This document shows, piece by piece, positions 28,076-37,466 of a DNA stretch of 64,000 bases. Positions within the stretch are counted from its first letter, which is position 1. Every line of letters starts with the position of its first letter. A program made the translations under genes and the position numbers. Under the pieces are notes generated by a model. It was not told where the DNA came from and ran no database searches. It was given only the letters and a program-made list of their open reading frames with translations. The stretch is from Promethearchaeota archaeon (GTDB taxonomy: Archaea; Asgardarchaeota; Lokiarchaeia; Sigyniarchaeales; SOKP01), in the NCBI GenBank assembly GCA_016839555.1, contig JAEOUA010000006.1, positions 313,982 to 377,981 of the forward strand, written 5' to 3'.

Positions 28076-30262
28076 TTAGAAAAAAGATAAAATTAAGGTG
28101 CTACCCCAATATACCAATGCCCCGATTAATAAAGCAACTAAAATCTCTAATAATGCGATTTTTAATGCGTACTTCCAACTGGTCTCTCGAGCAATTATTA
28201 TAATGGTAGCGAAACAAGGGATATAAAGCATTGTCACTAAGCTAAACACAAACATTTGAAGGGGCGTTAATAGCATTGGTATAGTCAAGCCAAGTGAATT
28301 CGCAAGTTCCTGCAAAAGGACTAATGTTAATTCCTTTCGGATAATTCCATAGAGCAGAAAGATCCCCGTAATAAGTGGAAGTCCCAGTAAAAACGTAATC
28401 GGCGATATGAACACATTTATTGGTTCAAGAAGATTAAACATTAAGAGAAGTTCTAATACAATACCTAAGATGATGATGATTGGCATCGCTTTAAAAATAA
28501 ATTCTTTGCTTCTGAGCCACGTCTGTTTTAGTATTACTTTAATATTTGGTGCTCTATATTCGTGCATCTCCATTATTAATTCCGTAGATTTTCCTGGCAT
28601 TGTTTTATTTAAAATCTTACCAACAATGATAATTACCACAAAATTAATTAAAAATAACAATGCCACATATAAAGGTCCTAAATATCGTCCTACTAAGCCC
28701 ATTACCACAGTTAACACAGCTGCGCAAGGAACCAATGAGGTTAAAACTATTGAGATCTTTTTTTCTCTCTGAGTTTCCATAATTCTGCATCCAGCACAAG
28801 CAGGTACATTGCAAGCAAATCCAAGAATCATGGGAATAATTGTTTTGCCGTGAACACCAAGAAAGTGCATAAATTTATCTAATAGAAAGGCCGCACGAGG
28901 CAGATAACCCGAGTCTTGTAAGATTTCTATAATTAAAAAGAAGGGAACAACAAATACTAAAACACCCCCAACAGCACCGAAAATCCCACCAACAACTCCA
29001 TCCCATAATATTTTCACCCCTAGTGTATCCTCTCCATATATATCATAAATTTGGCTACTCCAGATGTTATACAGATCCTCTAAATATCCTCCTAATAAAT
29101 TACCAATTTCAAAGGTGAAAAAATAAGTACCTAGTAGGATTAAAGCTAAGATCACATATCCCCAGAAGGGATGGGTGGTAATTTGATCTAATTTTTCTCT
29201 AAATGTTTTTTTCTTTTCTTTTTCTACTTCACTAATCAGAACTAATTCAGTTATTTTATGTATTTTATTATATATTTCTGATGAGATTATGGTATTAATA
29301 TCTTCTCCATGAAAGTCTTCTAATTCTTTCCGATAATTTTTAGCAATATCAATGATATATCTGGTTTTATCATTGTTCTGAAAGAATTTTTTGATTTCTT
29401 TATCATTTTCTAATAATTTTATAGCTATGAATCTCTGAGGATAATTATATTTAGAAAAATAATTATCAAATTTTCGTATTTCACCAATTAAACCTTCAAG
29501 TTTATTCTCTACTTCTTTCCCAAGTTTTAAAATAGGCTTAAGATCAGGAAATTGAAATGAATTTTTTGGTTTCAGATCCATATTGAGTTCCTTATTATAG
29601 ATTTCTCTGGTTCTTCTCGCATGAGATAAATGCTCATGCATTCTTCTACCTCTTCTTGAATAATGAGCATGAGGATGATGATACACAGCTAATTCTATTG
29701 CTTCTTCCAATAATTGATGTACACCCCGTCCATGAATTGCAACGCAAGGAATTACTGGAAGTTTGAAAATCTCTTCTAACTTCTTAAAATCGATTGTCAT
29801 ATTCCTTTTATTTAATATATCGCATAGATTAATAGCAAGAATAACGGGTACTTCTAATTCAAGCAATTGAAACGCAAAAAAGAGGTTGCGCTCGAAATTT
29901 GTCGCATCTATAACATCAATAATTACATCAACTTCTTCAGAAATAATATATTCCCTACTCACTATTTCTTCTAAGGAATATGTAGATAAGCTATAAATTC
30001 CCGGTAAATCAACTATATTAAAATGAAAACCTAAAAATTCTAAATGACCTTCCTTTCTTTCTACGGTTTTTCCTGGCCAGTTTCCTATGGTTTGAGATAA
30101 TCCAGTTAGTTGATTAAATATAACTGATTTCCCAACATTAGGATTTCCAGCAAGGGCTATGTTTATAGTATTTTTTTCACTTAATCCCTTTTTTACCTTA
30201 GCTCTTAATGCATGTTTTTGTATTTGTCTTTTCTTATGAAATTTTCTCATACAAATTACCAC
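28076..30262 (-). CDS. feoB: Ferrous iron transport protein FeoB
   Basis: This 728-residue protein couples a cytosolic GTPase to a membrane iron channel. After a basic N-terminal extension, the G1 loop GNPNVGKS is at residues 39-46, followed by the G3 DLPG. The G4 motif reads NLCD where many FeoB proteins have NMxD. A histidine- and arginine-rich segment (YHHPHAHYSRRGRRMHEHL) lies between the GTPase and channel domains and may bind iron. The channel half shows the two gate repeats (ILQDSGYLPRAAFLLD and the later C-terminal copy) with cysteines in FACNVPACAGCR. feoA lies 87 bases upstream on the same strand. Confidence 0.97.
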   Translation of the reverse strand: MVICMRKFHKKRQIQKHALRAKVKKGLSEKNTINIALAGNPNVGKSVIFNQLTGLSQTIGNWPGKTVERKEGHLEFLGFHFNIVDLPGIYSLSTYSLEEIVSREYIISEEVDVIIDVIDATNFERNLFFAFQLLELEVPVILAINLCDILNKRNMTIDFKKLEEIFKLPVIPCVAIHGRGVHQLLEEAIELAVYHHPHAHYSRRGRRMHEHLSHARRTREIYNKELNMDLKPKNSFQFPDLKPILKLGKEVENKLEGLIGEIRKFDNYFSKYNYPQRFIAIKLLENDKEIKKFFQNNDKTRYIIDIAKNYRKELEDFHGEDINTIISSEIYNKIHKITELVLISEVEKEKKKTFREKLDQITTHPFWGYVILALILLGTYFFTFEIGNLLGGYLEDLYNIWSSQIYDIYGEDTLGVKILWDGVVGGIFGAVGGVLVFVVPFFLIIEILQDSGYLPRAAFLLDKFMHFLGVHGKTIIPMILGFACNVPACAGCRIMETQREKKISIVLTSLVPCAAVLTVVMGLVGRYLGPLYVALLFLINFVVIIIVGKILNKTMPGKSTELIMEMHEYRAPNIKVILKQTWLRSKEFIFKAMPIIIILGIVLELLLMFNLLEPINVFISPITFLLGLPLITGIFLLYGIIRKELTLVLLQELANSLGLTIPMLLTPLQMFVFSLVTMLYIPCFATIIIIARETSWKYALKIALLEILVALLIGALVYWGSTLILSFF

Positions 30263-30349
30263 GTTTTTAAAATTTTAGATAATAATATTAAAAGATACAT
30301 CAAACAAAATGTATTATTTTTCTAAAATAAAATTAAATCATTGTATTTA

Positions 30350-30649
30350 TTATTCTATACACTCCTCGCCACATTTCACGAAAATTTTGGACGCGATTCC
30401 ACGACCAATTATTAAGCTGGAACTTTTTATTTTAATTTCTAAAGGTCCTTTTAATGGCGCAGATCTAGATTTAATGATTTCAACACCAGGAATAATTCCT
30501 AAATTCGCTAATCTTTGTCGTGCCTTTTTTCCCACCATTACTTTTGTAACTTTAAGAACTTCATTTTTCTCACATTCTGTTAAACATCTTTTTAATGGTA
30601 TTCCTTGAAGTCTATTGCGTTGTATATTCTTAATCACAGTTTCACTCAT
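30350..30649 (-). CDS. feoA: FeoA domain protein (first copy)
   Basis: A 99-residue SH3-like FeoA protein that probably modulates FeoB. The fold is marked by LTECEKNEVLKVTKV, ARQRLANLGIIPGVEI and PLEIKIKSSSLIIGRGIASKI. Gene order is feoA2, feoA1, feoB on the minus strand, with 87 bases between this gene and feoB. It has a longer N-terminal tail (about 20 basic residues) than minimal FeoA. Confidence 0.92.
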   Translation of the reverse strand: MSETVIKNIQRNRLQGIPLKRCLTECEKNEVLKVTKVMVGKKARQRLANLGIIPGVEIIKSRSAPLKGPLEIKIKSSSLIIGRGIASKIFVKCGEECIE

Positions 30650-30954
30650 AGATTTAAAACGAAAAAGTTATTTTTCTAAGTAATTATATGAATCATTATA
30701 TTTAAATATTAGGTAAGTCTAGAATGATCTTTTTTTATAGTTATTTTAGAGCTATTGAATAGCTTTATTTAAGAGAAACTAATGATTTTTAAAGAATTAA
30801 ATATTTTATCTGCCAATATTACTTAAAGTATTATTGATAATTATATTCTTAAATAAAAGAAGCAAATCTCAAATAAACTCTCAATTTTATAAAAATTTTT
30901 GATTTCAGATAATTAAAAGAAATATTTATTAAAACAGTTACATTTACAATATTT
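30650..30954. other. AT-rich gap between the two feoA genes
   Basis: This 305-base gap separates two feoA genes of the same orientation. It contains AT-rich DNA and no open frame. An imperfect dyad around tctaga at about 30718 loosely resembles an iron-repressor box, but too weakly to call. Its length suggests that feoA1-feoB has its own promoter. Confidence 0.55.
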
Positions 30955-31245
30955 TCATTTAACCATAACTTTAGCTGCAAGACCTCGTCCGAGAACAATG
31001 TTGCTGCCTCTAACAATTACTTCAACTGGTCCTCTCAAGATAGCTGATCTAGTTTTTTTAATTTTGACACCGGGAACGATTCCCAGGTCCGCCAATCTCT
31101 GTTTAGCCCCTCGACCGGCATTAACAGATACAACCTTAACCTCAGCACCATTGGGACATTCCGTTAAACATTTTAAGATGGACCTCGTGCCTTGAGTTTT
31201 TTTCTCAGTATTATCTTCAGCACCCAGAGTCATATTTGCTTCCAA
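30955..31245 (-). CDS. FeoA domain protein (second copy)
   Basis: A 96-residue FeoA paralogue with the same core as the first copy (LTECPNGAEVKVVSV, AKQRLADLGIVPGVKI, GPVEVIVRGSNIVLGRGLAAKV). It is 305 bases upstream of the first feoA. Two FeoA proteins for one FeoB may form a heteromer or respond to different conditions; the sequence does not say which. The N-terminus is short and acidic, unlike the basic tail of the other copy. Confidence 0.9.
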   Translation of the reverse strand: MEANMTLGAEDNTEKKTQGTRSILKCLTECPNGAEVKVVSVNAGRGAKQRLADLGIVPGVKIKKTRSAILRGPVEVIVRGSNIVLGRGLAAKVMVK

Positions 31246-31606
31246 TTTAGTATGTTTTATTTTAAGAAAATGAATAAATATTCATATAGTGAAAACTATG
31301 CTTAATTCTAATTAATATTATTTTGTAAATTATTTAAATTTCTAGATTTAACTAGGGATTATTTTTTTTTTGAATATATTTTGAGCTCAAAACTATATTT
31401 TCTCCATTTAAATCATATTCTTCATTATAATTAAATACTTAAATTACTCAAGTTTTATTTAAACTAACTTATTTTATTTGATTCCTAATTTAAAGTGTTC
31501 TTTTATTATTTTTTAATTTTCAATAAAGGTTATAAAATAAAAAATTCAAATTTTTTCCTTTCTTATCTAAATTAATTTAAAGAAAAGTAATTTGAAGTGA
31601 GAGATA
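31246..31606. other. AT-rich divergent intergenic region
   Basis: This 361-base region separates feoA2 (leftward) from the AIR-synthase-related gene (rightward), so it should hold both promoters. I see only AT-rich DNA with several TATA-like stretches and no open frame, RNA gene or strong inverted repeat. Confidence 0.6.
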
Positions 31607-32998
31607 TTGAGCGATTTAGAAGGATTAGCGAGAAATTTAATGAAAAAAGGATATAAAGATGAGCAAATTATTGATCGCCTCGTTCAAGAATATCTTGATT
31701 ATAAAGAGATTAACAAAGAATTAGCTTATAAACTTTCTGCGGGTGTTCTTGAAGAGTGTAAAAAAAGTGATATTTCTAAGCTTAGTGATCCATTTATAAA
31801 AAGTCTTCTTAATTTTGATAGGGCAAATATTACTGTTGGGAGGCAGGGAGTGGGATGTCGTGGAGCGGGTGATTTTTTTGTACATAAATTAATAACTGAA
31901 TTTTGTGAGACCAGCACAGAGGCATATTTATCCCCTAAATCCTTGGATGATGCTGGAGCCGTTCGATTACAAGATATTGAATCATTATATAATAATATAG
32001 ATAAAAAAGATATAATTATCGTATCAAAAATGGAAGGAATTCATTCTCGATTGAGTGATTTCCCTTTCATATGTGGATTTCATGTAACCCGAGCTGCACT
32101 CCGGGATTTATATGTAAAAGGGGCGCAACCCATCTCTATTTTGGTTGATGTGCACTTAGGAGATGATAGTGATGTCGGAAAATTATTTGATTTCATGGCG
32201 GGGATTTCTACTGTCTGTGAAATAGCAAAAGTTCCTCTTACTGCTGGTTCCACATTGAGAATTGGGGGTGATATGGTTATCGGAAATCGCTTAGTTGGCG
32301 GAATAGGAGGTGTGGGTATCGCAAGCACTAATTTATTTGCTAGGAGAAATATTAAACCAGGAGATAGAATATTAATGACTGAGGGTGCGGGAGGAGGCAC
32401 TATTTCAACAACAGCAATTTATTCCGGAAACCATCATGTTGTAAAAGAAACAATGAATATAAAATTCTTAAAGGCCTGCGAAATAATATTGAATTCAGAT
32501 TATAAAGATAATATCCATGCTATGTGTGATGTAACTAATGGAGGATTGCGTGGGGATCTTTATGAGATAAATTATGAAGCAAATTGCGGAGTGACTGTCT
32601 TTGAAGAAAAAATTAGAAAATTAGTCAATCCTATAGTTTTAAAATTATTAGAACAAACAGGAGTAGACTATTTAGGTGTTTCATTAGATGCACTATTAAT
32701 TTATTGCACTGAAGATACTTCAAAAAAAATAATCTCTGATTTAAGAAAACAAAATATTAATTGCGCTGAAATCGGATATGTGGATGAATCTAAAAAGATT
32801 TCTATAGTGTTTCAGGATAAACAAGTCAAGAAGATATTTCCTAAATTTCGAGAATCTGCATATACCAAAATTAAAAAGGTAATAGGAGAAAAAACTCCTG
32901 AAGAAAAAGAAGTTATGGAAAAATCAATAGAAGAAACGGCTAAGAAAGCGTTAATCAAAAGGAAAAAGATGATTGAGTATATAAAAAATTTAACATAA
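31607..32998 (+). CDS. AIR synthase-related (PurM-like) protein
   Basis: The 463-residue protein has the PurM/HypE/SelD/ThiL two-domain ATP-binding fold. The N-terminal ATPase domain includes GVGCRGAGDFFVHK and LDDAGAVRLQD; MTEGAGGGTISTTAI and CDVTNGGLRGDLYEI lie in the C-terminal domain. About 90 residues precede the fold, and a charged helix (PEEKEVMEKSIEETAKK) ends the protein. Related archaeal proteins are known only by similarity, and the substrate is undetermined. The start is a TTG, with no ATG near the conserved N-terminus. Confidence 0.78.
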   Translation: MSDLEGLARNLMKKGYKDEQIIDRLVQEYLDYKEINKELAYKLSAGVLEECKKSDISKLSDPFIKSLLNFDRANITVGRQGVGCRGAGDFFVHKLITEFCETSTEAYLSPKSLDDAGAVRLQDIESLYNNIDKKDIIIVSKMEGIHSRLSDFPFICGFHVTRAALRDLYVKGAQPISILVDVHLGDDSDVGKLFDFMAGISTVCEIAKVPLTAGSTLRIGGDMVIGNRLVGGIGGVGIASTNLFARRNIKPGDRILMTEGAGGGTISTTAIYSGNHHVVKETMNIKFLKACEIILNSDYKDNIHAMCDVTNGGLRGDLYEINYEANCGVTVFEEKIRKLVNPIVLKLLEQTGVDYLGVSLDALLIYCTEDTSKKIISDLRKQNINCAEIGYVDESKKISIVFQDKQVKKIFPKFRESAYTKIKKVIGEKTPEEKEVMEKSIEETAKKALIKRKKMIEYIKNLT

Positions 32999-33081
32999 AG
33001 AATTTTATATGAGAAATACTTCTATATTCACGCAATATAACTTGACTTTACTTATAAATTCTTTAATATAATTCAAATACA

Positions 33082-33741
33082 ATGAAATGCAATTTTTGTG
33101 GTGCAGATATACCACCCGGAATTTTGTATTGTCCCAATTGTGGGAAAAGAATAACAAAATCAAGTAGAACGATTGATATAAACTCTGGAAGTCAATTATT
33201 TTTCCCTTCTTCTTATGAAGAAATGAGTAAATATATGTTATATTTATTTAATTTAGTAAATCTTCATATTTTTGATGAAAACTATAACGAAATTGGGATA
33301 ATAAAGGTCCGTAACAAATTTTTAAAAATAATTGGCGAAATATATGATATTCATGAAGGATTGATACTTTCTGTGACTCCTATTTTCTTTTCTTTTAAAA
33401 CTGCATTTAAAATAAAAGATTCTCAAGAGATAGAAATCGCGAGAATAAAAAAAATAGTTTTTTCTGCAATAATTAAAAATTTCTATATTCAATCACCTTC
33501 CAATGAGAAATGGTTTAGCATCATTAAATCGCGCCGTTCAAACTACAAGATAAAGAGCTTTTCAACAAATAAAGTAGTGGCTGAATTTGGTCATATTAAT
33601 CAGTTGGAAGAGATGATAATAGATTTTTCTTTAGAAAATCTAAATAATTTTTATTTCTTAAAAGTTTATGATGAAAGGGTAAATAGATTGTTACTTCTTG
33701 GGAGCTTTCTAACGATTTATTTGAATAATTATCTTTTATGA
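33082..33741 (+). CDS. Zinc-ribbon protein with a possible LURP-one/tubby-like domain
   Basis: The first 22 residues are a zinc ribbon (CNFCGADIPPGILYCPNCGK). Residues 50-200 contain repeated strand patterns such as IFDENYNEIGIIKVRNKFL and KIKDSQEIEIARIKK, which resemble LURP-one or scramblase/tubby C-terminal-like beta barrels. That second assignment is tentative. The C-terminus is moderately hydrophobic (NRLLLLGSFLTIYLNNYLL). The gene stands alone, with about 80 bases to the upstream gene. Confidence 0.6.
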   Translation: MKCNFCGADIPPGILYCPNCGKRITKSSRTIDINSGSQLFFPSSYEEMSKYMLYLFNLVNLHIFDENYNEIGIIKVRNKFLKIIGEIYDIHEGLILSVTPIFFSFKTAFKIKDSQEIEIARIKKIVFSAIIKNFYIQSPSNEKWFSIIKSRRSNYKIKSFSTNKVVAEFGHINQLEEMIIDFSLENLNNFYFLKVYDERVNRLLLLGSFLTIYLNNYLL

Positions 33742-33896
33742 AGTGTGATAAATTAATAAGCAGATCTATTAATATACTTTATTTATTTCTATTTTATTAA
33801 AATAAAGAAATTATATTTGAAATATTAAAAACAAAAAATAATATGCTCAATAATAACTAAGTTAATTAAAATTAAATTAATAAAGGAAAATGATTA

Positions 33897-34307
33897 ATGG
33901 CCGTAAAAAAATATATAAAAAGGTTTGTACAATTTAGTGGAATAATACTTATAATCATGGGGATTATATTAATTATTATTGGGTTTTCAAGGTTTTTTTC
34001 AACAATATTTAATATATCACCGTTTAGTTTTAATTTGAGTTTTATGGGTTCTAATAGGATATACTTTTTGATAGGAGGTCTAATGATTCCAGTGGGTTTT
34101 TTTATAACAATTTTTAGTTCTATTTTTATTAAGATTTCTAGCATAGATCAAGTATCTACGATTAATTATGAACAAAATATTTATAAAAAACCTCCTGAAA
34201 CACCAATAGAAGACAAAAAAGAAAAGACTTTAATATGTATTTATTGCGGGCAAGAAGTTAAAAATGACCAAGAAATATGTTCTTATTGTGGAGCAAAATT
34301 AAAATAG
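33897..34307 (+). CDS. Two-helix membrane protein with C-terminal zinc ribbon
   Basis: A 136-residue protein with two transmembrane helices (about residues 14-36 and 57-82) and a cytosolic tail ending in a zinc ribbon (CIYCGQEVKNDQEICSYCGA). The function is unknown; similar architectures are common in Asgard genomes. Its last 25 bases overlap the end of the convergent larE gene. Confidence 0.65.
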   Translation: MAVKKYIKRFVQFSGIILIIMGIILIIIGFSRFFSTIFNISPFSFNLSFMGSNRIYFLIGGLMIPVGFFITIFSSIFIKISSIDQVSTINYEQNIYKKPPETPIEDKKEKTLICIYCGQEVKNDQEICSYCGAKLK

Positions 34308-35110
34308 ATCAACCCGCTCCTCCTATATCCTTCAATATCAATAGTTATATAGGAAAATCCCAATTTTTTTAGTTTATTCTTAATACGTTCTATATTATTT
34401 CTGTTAAAAATTTTGAAAAGATCTTCTGCTAAAAATTCAATCCTTATGAGATTTTCTTTATGATATCTAACCCTTAATTGCTTAAGGTCAAATTCTGTTT
34501 TGAGAAATTCCTCAGCTAGTTTTATTTTATTTACTAATTCTTCATCAATACAAATTCCATAAGAGATCCTGGTGGCAAAACATGCATTGGGGGGTTTATT
34601 TTTCACTTCTAAATCAAAGAATTCACTCAATTGAATAATATCTTCTTTATCAATATTGATATCTATATAGGGAGTAGCTATTCCTAATTCTTTTATAGCT
34701 TTATAACCAGGGCGATAATCATTCAAATCAGAGAGATTGCTACCTTCAACGATTAGATCATATTGCAGCTCATTTTTAATTTGCAAAAATTTTGAATAAA
34801 TAAGGTGCTTGCAAATATAACAACGATTTTTGGGATTATCTCGAAATTCCTTTATTTTTACTGGGTCAAACTCTATAACTCTCTGTGGGATATTATGATT
34901 TTGCGCGAATTGAGCAGCATCGTGGAGTTCTTTCTCTGAAAAAATTATTGATGATGCAGTGAATAATAAGGTTTCTTTTGAATATAAATTTGAAAGATAG
35001 GCCAACAAGGAGCTGTCTATTCCTCCTGAAAAAGCAACTATAATTTTTTTATTTTGCATAGATGCTTTTAACTTGTTGAGTTTGCTTTGAAGCTTCTTAG
35101 ATAATTCCAT
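34283..35110 (-). CDS. larE: ATP-dependent sulfur transferase LarE family
   Basis: The 275-residue protein has the PP-loop SGGIDSSLLAYL at about residue 28, NRCYICK (Cys97, Cys100) and NACFATRISYG (Cys177). LarE-type enzymes donate sulfur to make the nickel-pincer cofactor of lactate racemase. Three conserved cysteines in this pattern fit the iron-sulfur-containing LarE subtype rather than the sacrificial single-cysteine one; that reading is from memory of the family. larB and larC are not in the window, so another sulfur-transfer role is possible. Confidence 0.85.
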   Translation of the reverse strand: MELSKKLQSKLNKLKASMQNKKIIVAFSGGIDSSLLAYLSNLYSKETLLFTASSIIFSEKELHDAAQFAQNHNIPQRVIEFDPVKIKEFRDNPKNRCYICKHLIYSKFLQIKNELQYDLIVEGSNLSDLNDYRPGYKAIKELGIATPYIDINIDKEDIIQLSEFFDLEVKNKPPNACFATRISYGICIDEELVNKIKLAEEFLKTEFDLKQLRVRYHKENLIRIEFLAEDLFKIFNRNNIERIKNKLKKLGFSYITIDIEGYRRSGLIYFNFAPQ

Positions 35111-35200
35111 TGCTATCTACTTTGAATAATAATGATTAATAAATAAATAATTCAGCTTCAAAGTAAAAAAAGAAATAAGAAAATAATAAAGATTTAATGG

Positions 35201-35938
35201 TTATAGATCTAAATTTTTCTTAATCGTTATTGATGTAGGCATAATCCATGCAAATACGCTGAACAACATCATCCATTCCATAAATTGCCTTGGTAGCAGG
35301 GGAGGTATTATAAGAAATAATATACTAACGGGTACATTTATAAAAAGCATACAAACTCCAATTGTTCGAGGATAGATGAGTTGAAAGTTTTGATTCTGAG
35401 CAAGGAGTACTATTCCATTGAAAATGGAAGAGAAGGCAAAGGAACCGAATACTATATAAGAGAAAAAATTGTGGAGTCCAAGAGCAGTTGTCCTATCTTC
35501 CGAAAAGAGCCCAATTCCAAAAAAGCCCACACCAGCAGAGGCCAATAAGATAAATCCGATGATAGTAAAAATTTTCATTACGATAAAAAATGCTTTCCAT
35601 TTCCCTTCCGCATTCTTTTTAGTTTCTTTATAGAGACTCCATGAAAAGTACACATTAACCGGGAAAAGTAAAACCGAAGTAATCATCGCAATTATATCTA
35701 AGATGAATGGAGCAGGAGTATATCTAATGGATCCGAGATCGGAAATATAATTTTCCCATAAGTTATATCCTGTGGCGAAGGCCGCAATTATATAACCTAT
35801 TATCAACCCACTAAGAAAAATTATAAAGCTCAATTCTATACAGATATTAATTAAACGTGGCTGGGTTAATTTTTCTATTACTTTGTGGATTTTACTTAGA
35901 AATGAATTATTTTGATCTTTTTGGGTACTATTTTGCAT
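35201..35938 (-). CDS. DUF998 family membrane protein
   Basis: A 245-residue protein with about six transmembrane helices. The sequence YNLWENYISDLGSIRYTPAP after the first helix is characteristic of DUF998. A basic-polar N-terminal tail of about 35 residues precedes helix 1. The function of the family is unknown. A paralogue lies at 45161 in this window (WISQLSVGTNGS in the same place). It is upstream of larE on the same strand, with about 90 bases between them. Confidence 0.8.
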   Translation of the reverse strand: MQNSTQKDQNNSFLSKIHKVIEKLTQPRLINICIELSFIIFLSGLIIGYIIAAFATGYNLWENYISDLGSIRYTPAPFILDIIAMITSVLLFPVNVYFSWSLYKETKKNAEGKWKAFFIVMKIFTIIGFILLASAGVGFFGIGLFSEDRTTALGLHNFFSYIVFGSFAFSSIFNGIVLLAQNQNFQLIYPRTIGVCMLFINVPVSILFLIIPPLLPRQFMEWMMLFSVFAWIMPTSITIKKNLDL

Positions 35939-36051
35939 TTTTTAACCCCTATTATGTTTTTTTAAATAATTCTTTTTTCAGAAAAAAAAGAATAGGTTTA
36001 ATATAAAGATTATGTAATATAAAAAAAATATTTTAGAATAGAATTAGATAA

Positions 36052-36924
36052 TTAAATACTGGCAAACACGAACGCGATTAATCCTAAGAATGCCCCTATT
36101 TTTAACAATAAGCTAATCCTTTTGAACTCTTTTCGTTCTAATTTACTAATTATAGACAAAATAATTGCCACGGAGACGCCAACAAGACCAAAAATCATAG
36201 AAATAAGAAATGCCAGAGGATTAATAATATCTGTAAAAATTGGAAGAATAAAAAATATAATGGCAAAAATATCGAATATTATTGAAATGATCAATGCCTT
36301 CTTTATTCCAAGTTTTATTGCTAAAGTTTTTACTCCTTCTAGTTTATCGCCTTCAATATCTTCACATCCTTTTACCACTTCTCTCGCTAATAAGAGAAAA
36401 AAAGCTGTGAGAAAGAAGAAATAAATATAGAGTGGAATAGAAATTCCATTTAAAATAGCTCCGTAGATTAATCCAATAGAAAAAGATACACTGACTATTA
36501 TATTTCCTAATAATCCGCTTTTTTTACCCCATTTAGCGTATACAAACCCTATAAAGCCAAAAAACGCGGCAATAATTACATTAATAAAATATAGCTCTAT
36601 TATAAGACTATGAATGATGGATATAGCAATACCGATACCTAAAGTAATTCCAAATAAATATTTCGCTTCTTTTAATGAGATGGCTCCTCGGGGGATTGGT
36701 CGTTCAGGTCGGTTAATTCGGTCAATTTCAACATCGTATATGTCATTAATAATCATCCCAGAAGAAGCAACAAAGAAATAGGTTAATATCCCCAATATAA
36801 TGTTTATAATTAAATCATTTAAAGGGATGCCCGTTCTGGTATTTAAAATTCCTATAATAACTGTCAAGCAGCCCATTAAATCATTGATGGGCCTCATTAT
36901 CTCGATAGATGCTTTTAACTTCAT
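36052..36924 (-). CDS. Digeranylgeranylglyceryl phosphate synthase (UbiA family)
   Basis: This 290-residue UbiA-type prenyltransferase adds the second geranylgeranyl chain to GGGP in archaeal ether-lipid synthesis. The prenyl-diphosphate binding motif is NDIYDVEIDRINRPERPIP, and a second aspartate motif is near EDIEGDKLEGVKTLA. About eight or nine helices follow the UbiA pattern. The GGGP synthase and geranylgeranyl reductase genes of the same pathway are 2-4 kb away, which supports this substrate over quinone synthesis. Confidence 0.9.
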   Translation of the reverse strand: MKLKASIEIMRPINDLMGCLTVIIGILNTRTGIPLNDLIINIILGILTYFFVASSGMIINDIYDVEIDRINRPERPIPRGAISLKEAKYLFGITLGIGIAISIIHSLIIELYFINVIIAAFFGFIGFVYAKWGKKSGLLGNIIVSVSFSIGLIYGAILNGISIPLYIYFFFLTAFFLLLAREVVKGCEDIEGDKLEGVKTLAIKLGIKKALIISIIFDIFAIIFFILPIFTDIINPLAFLISMIFGLVGVSVAIILSIISKLERKEFKRISLLLKIGAFLGLIAFVFASI

Positions 36925-37179
36925 TTGAAATTTTAAAATTTTTTCTGATATATTTTATAAAATAATGAATGTTTAAAAATTATAAAAATTTTTACAATTC
37001 TCCTCTTTTTCAAAATGATGCTCGATGAGATTATAATATGAAAGCCTTTTAAAACTTTAAATTTGATTAATTAATTTATTTTCTTTGTCTTTTATTTAAA
37101 TAATATTTCAATCAGTTCATATTTTTAGAGTTTTAAATACTATGAAAAAGAATATATATCTTAGAAAAAATAAAATAGA

Positions 37180-37317
37180 ATGATTAATTTGGGAAGAAAA
37201 ACTCGAGTAAAAAGTCATAAGAGGAAGGCACATGAAAGAAGAGTATCTCCAACAAAAACCACGCACGTAAAAGCATCAAAAGTAAAATCTCATAAGCGAA
37301 AAAAAACGAAAAAATAA
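37180..37317 (+). CDS. Tiny lysine/arginine-rich protein (45 residues)
   Basis: An ATG at 37180 opens a 45-codon frame ending in TAA at 37315-37317. The product begins MINLGRKTRVKSHKRKAHER and ends KVKSHKRKKTKK, so the element VKSHKRK occurs twice. It has 13 lysines, 6 arginines and 4 histidines, and a single acidic residue. Such a composition suggests a nucleic-acid-binding protein, for instance a ribosomal or chromatin component, but I recognise no family. The TATA-like sequence aatatatatc is about 25 bases upstream. It is short, so chance cannot be excluded, though the internal repeat argues against it. Confidence 0.6.
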   Translation: MINLGRKTRVKSHKRKAHERRVSPTKTTHVKASKVKSHKRKKTKK

Positions 37318-37466
37318 ATATTTTCAAAAAAAATAATTATTAGATTTCGATAATAGCGGACCTATGCAAGGAAAAAATCGAAAATTTTTCATAATCAAGA
37401 AACTTATACATAATTATAGTTGGATTTATTTGTTTGAATTAGCTTCTTTAATTTAACAGGGGTGGT

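Noticed and set aside
28010..28092. Short frame ending LVEYIKKKALNQRLEKR before the end of feoB
   Set aside because: About 30 codons with no start and no recognisable match; likely chance in AT-rich DNA.
29600..29720. Histidine-rich stretch as a separate metal-binding gene
   Set aside because: It is inside feoB, between the GTPase and channel domains, in the correct frame.
30700..30735. Possible iron-repressor (DtxR-like) box upstream of feoA1
   Set aside because: Only the left half (ttaggtaag) resembles the consensus; the right half does not match, so the dyad is too weak.
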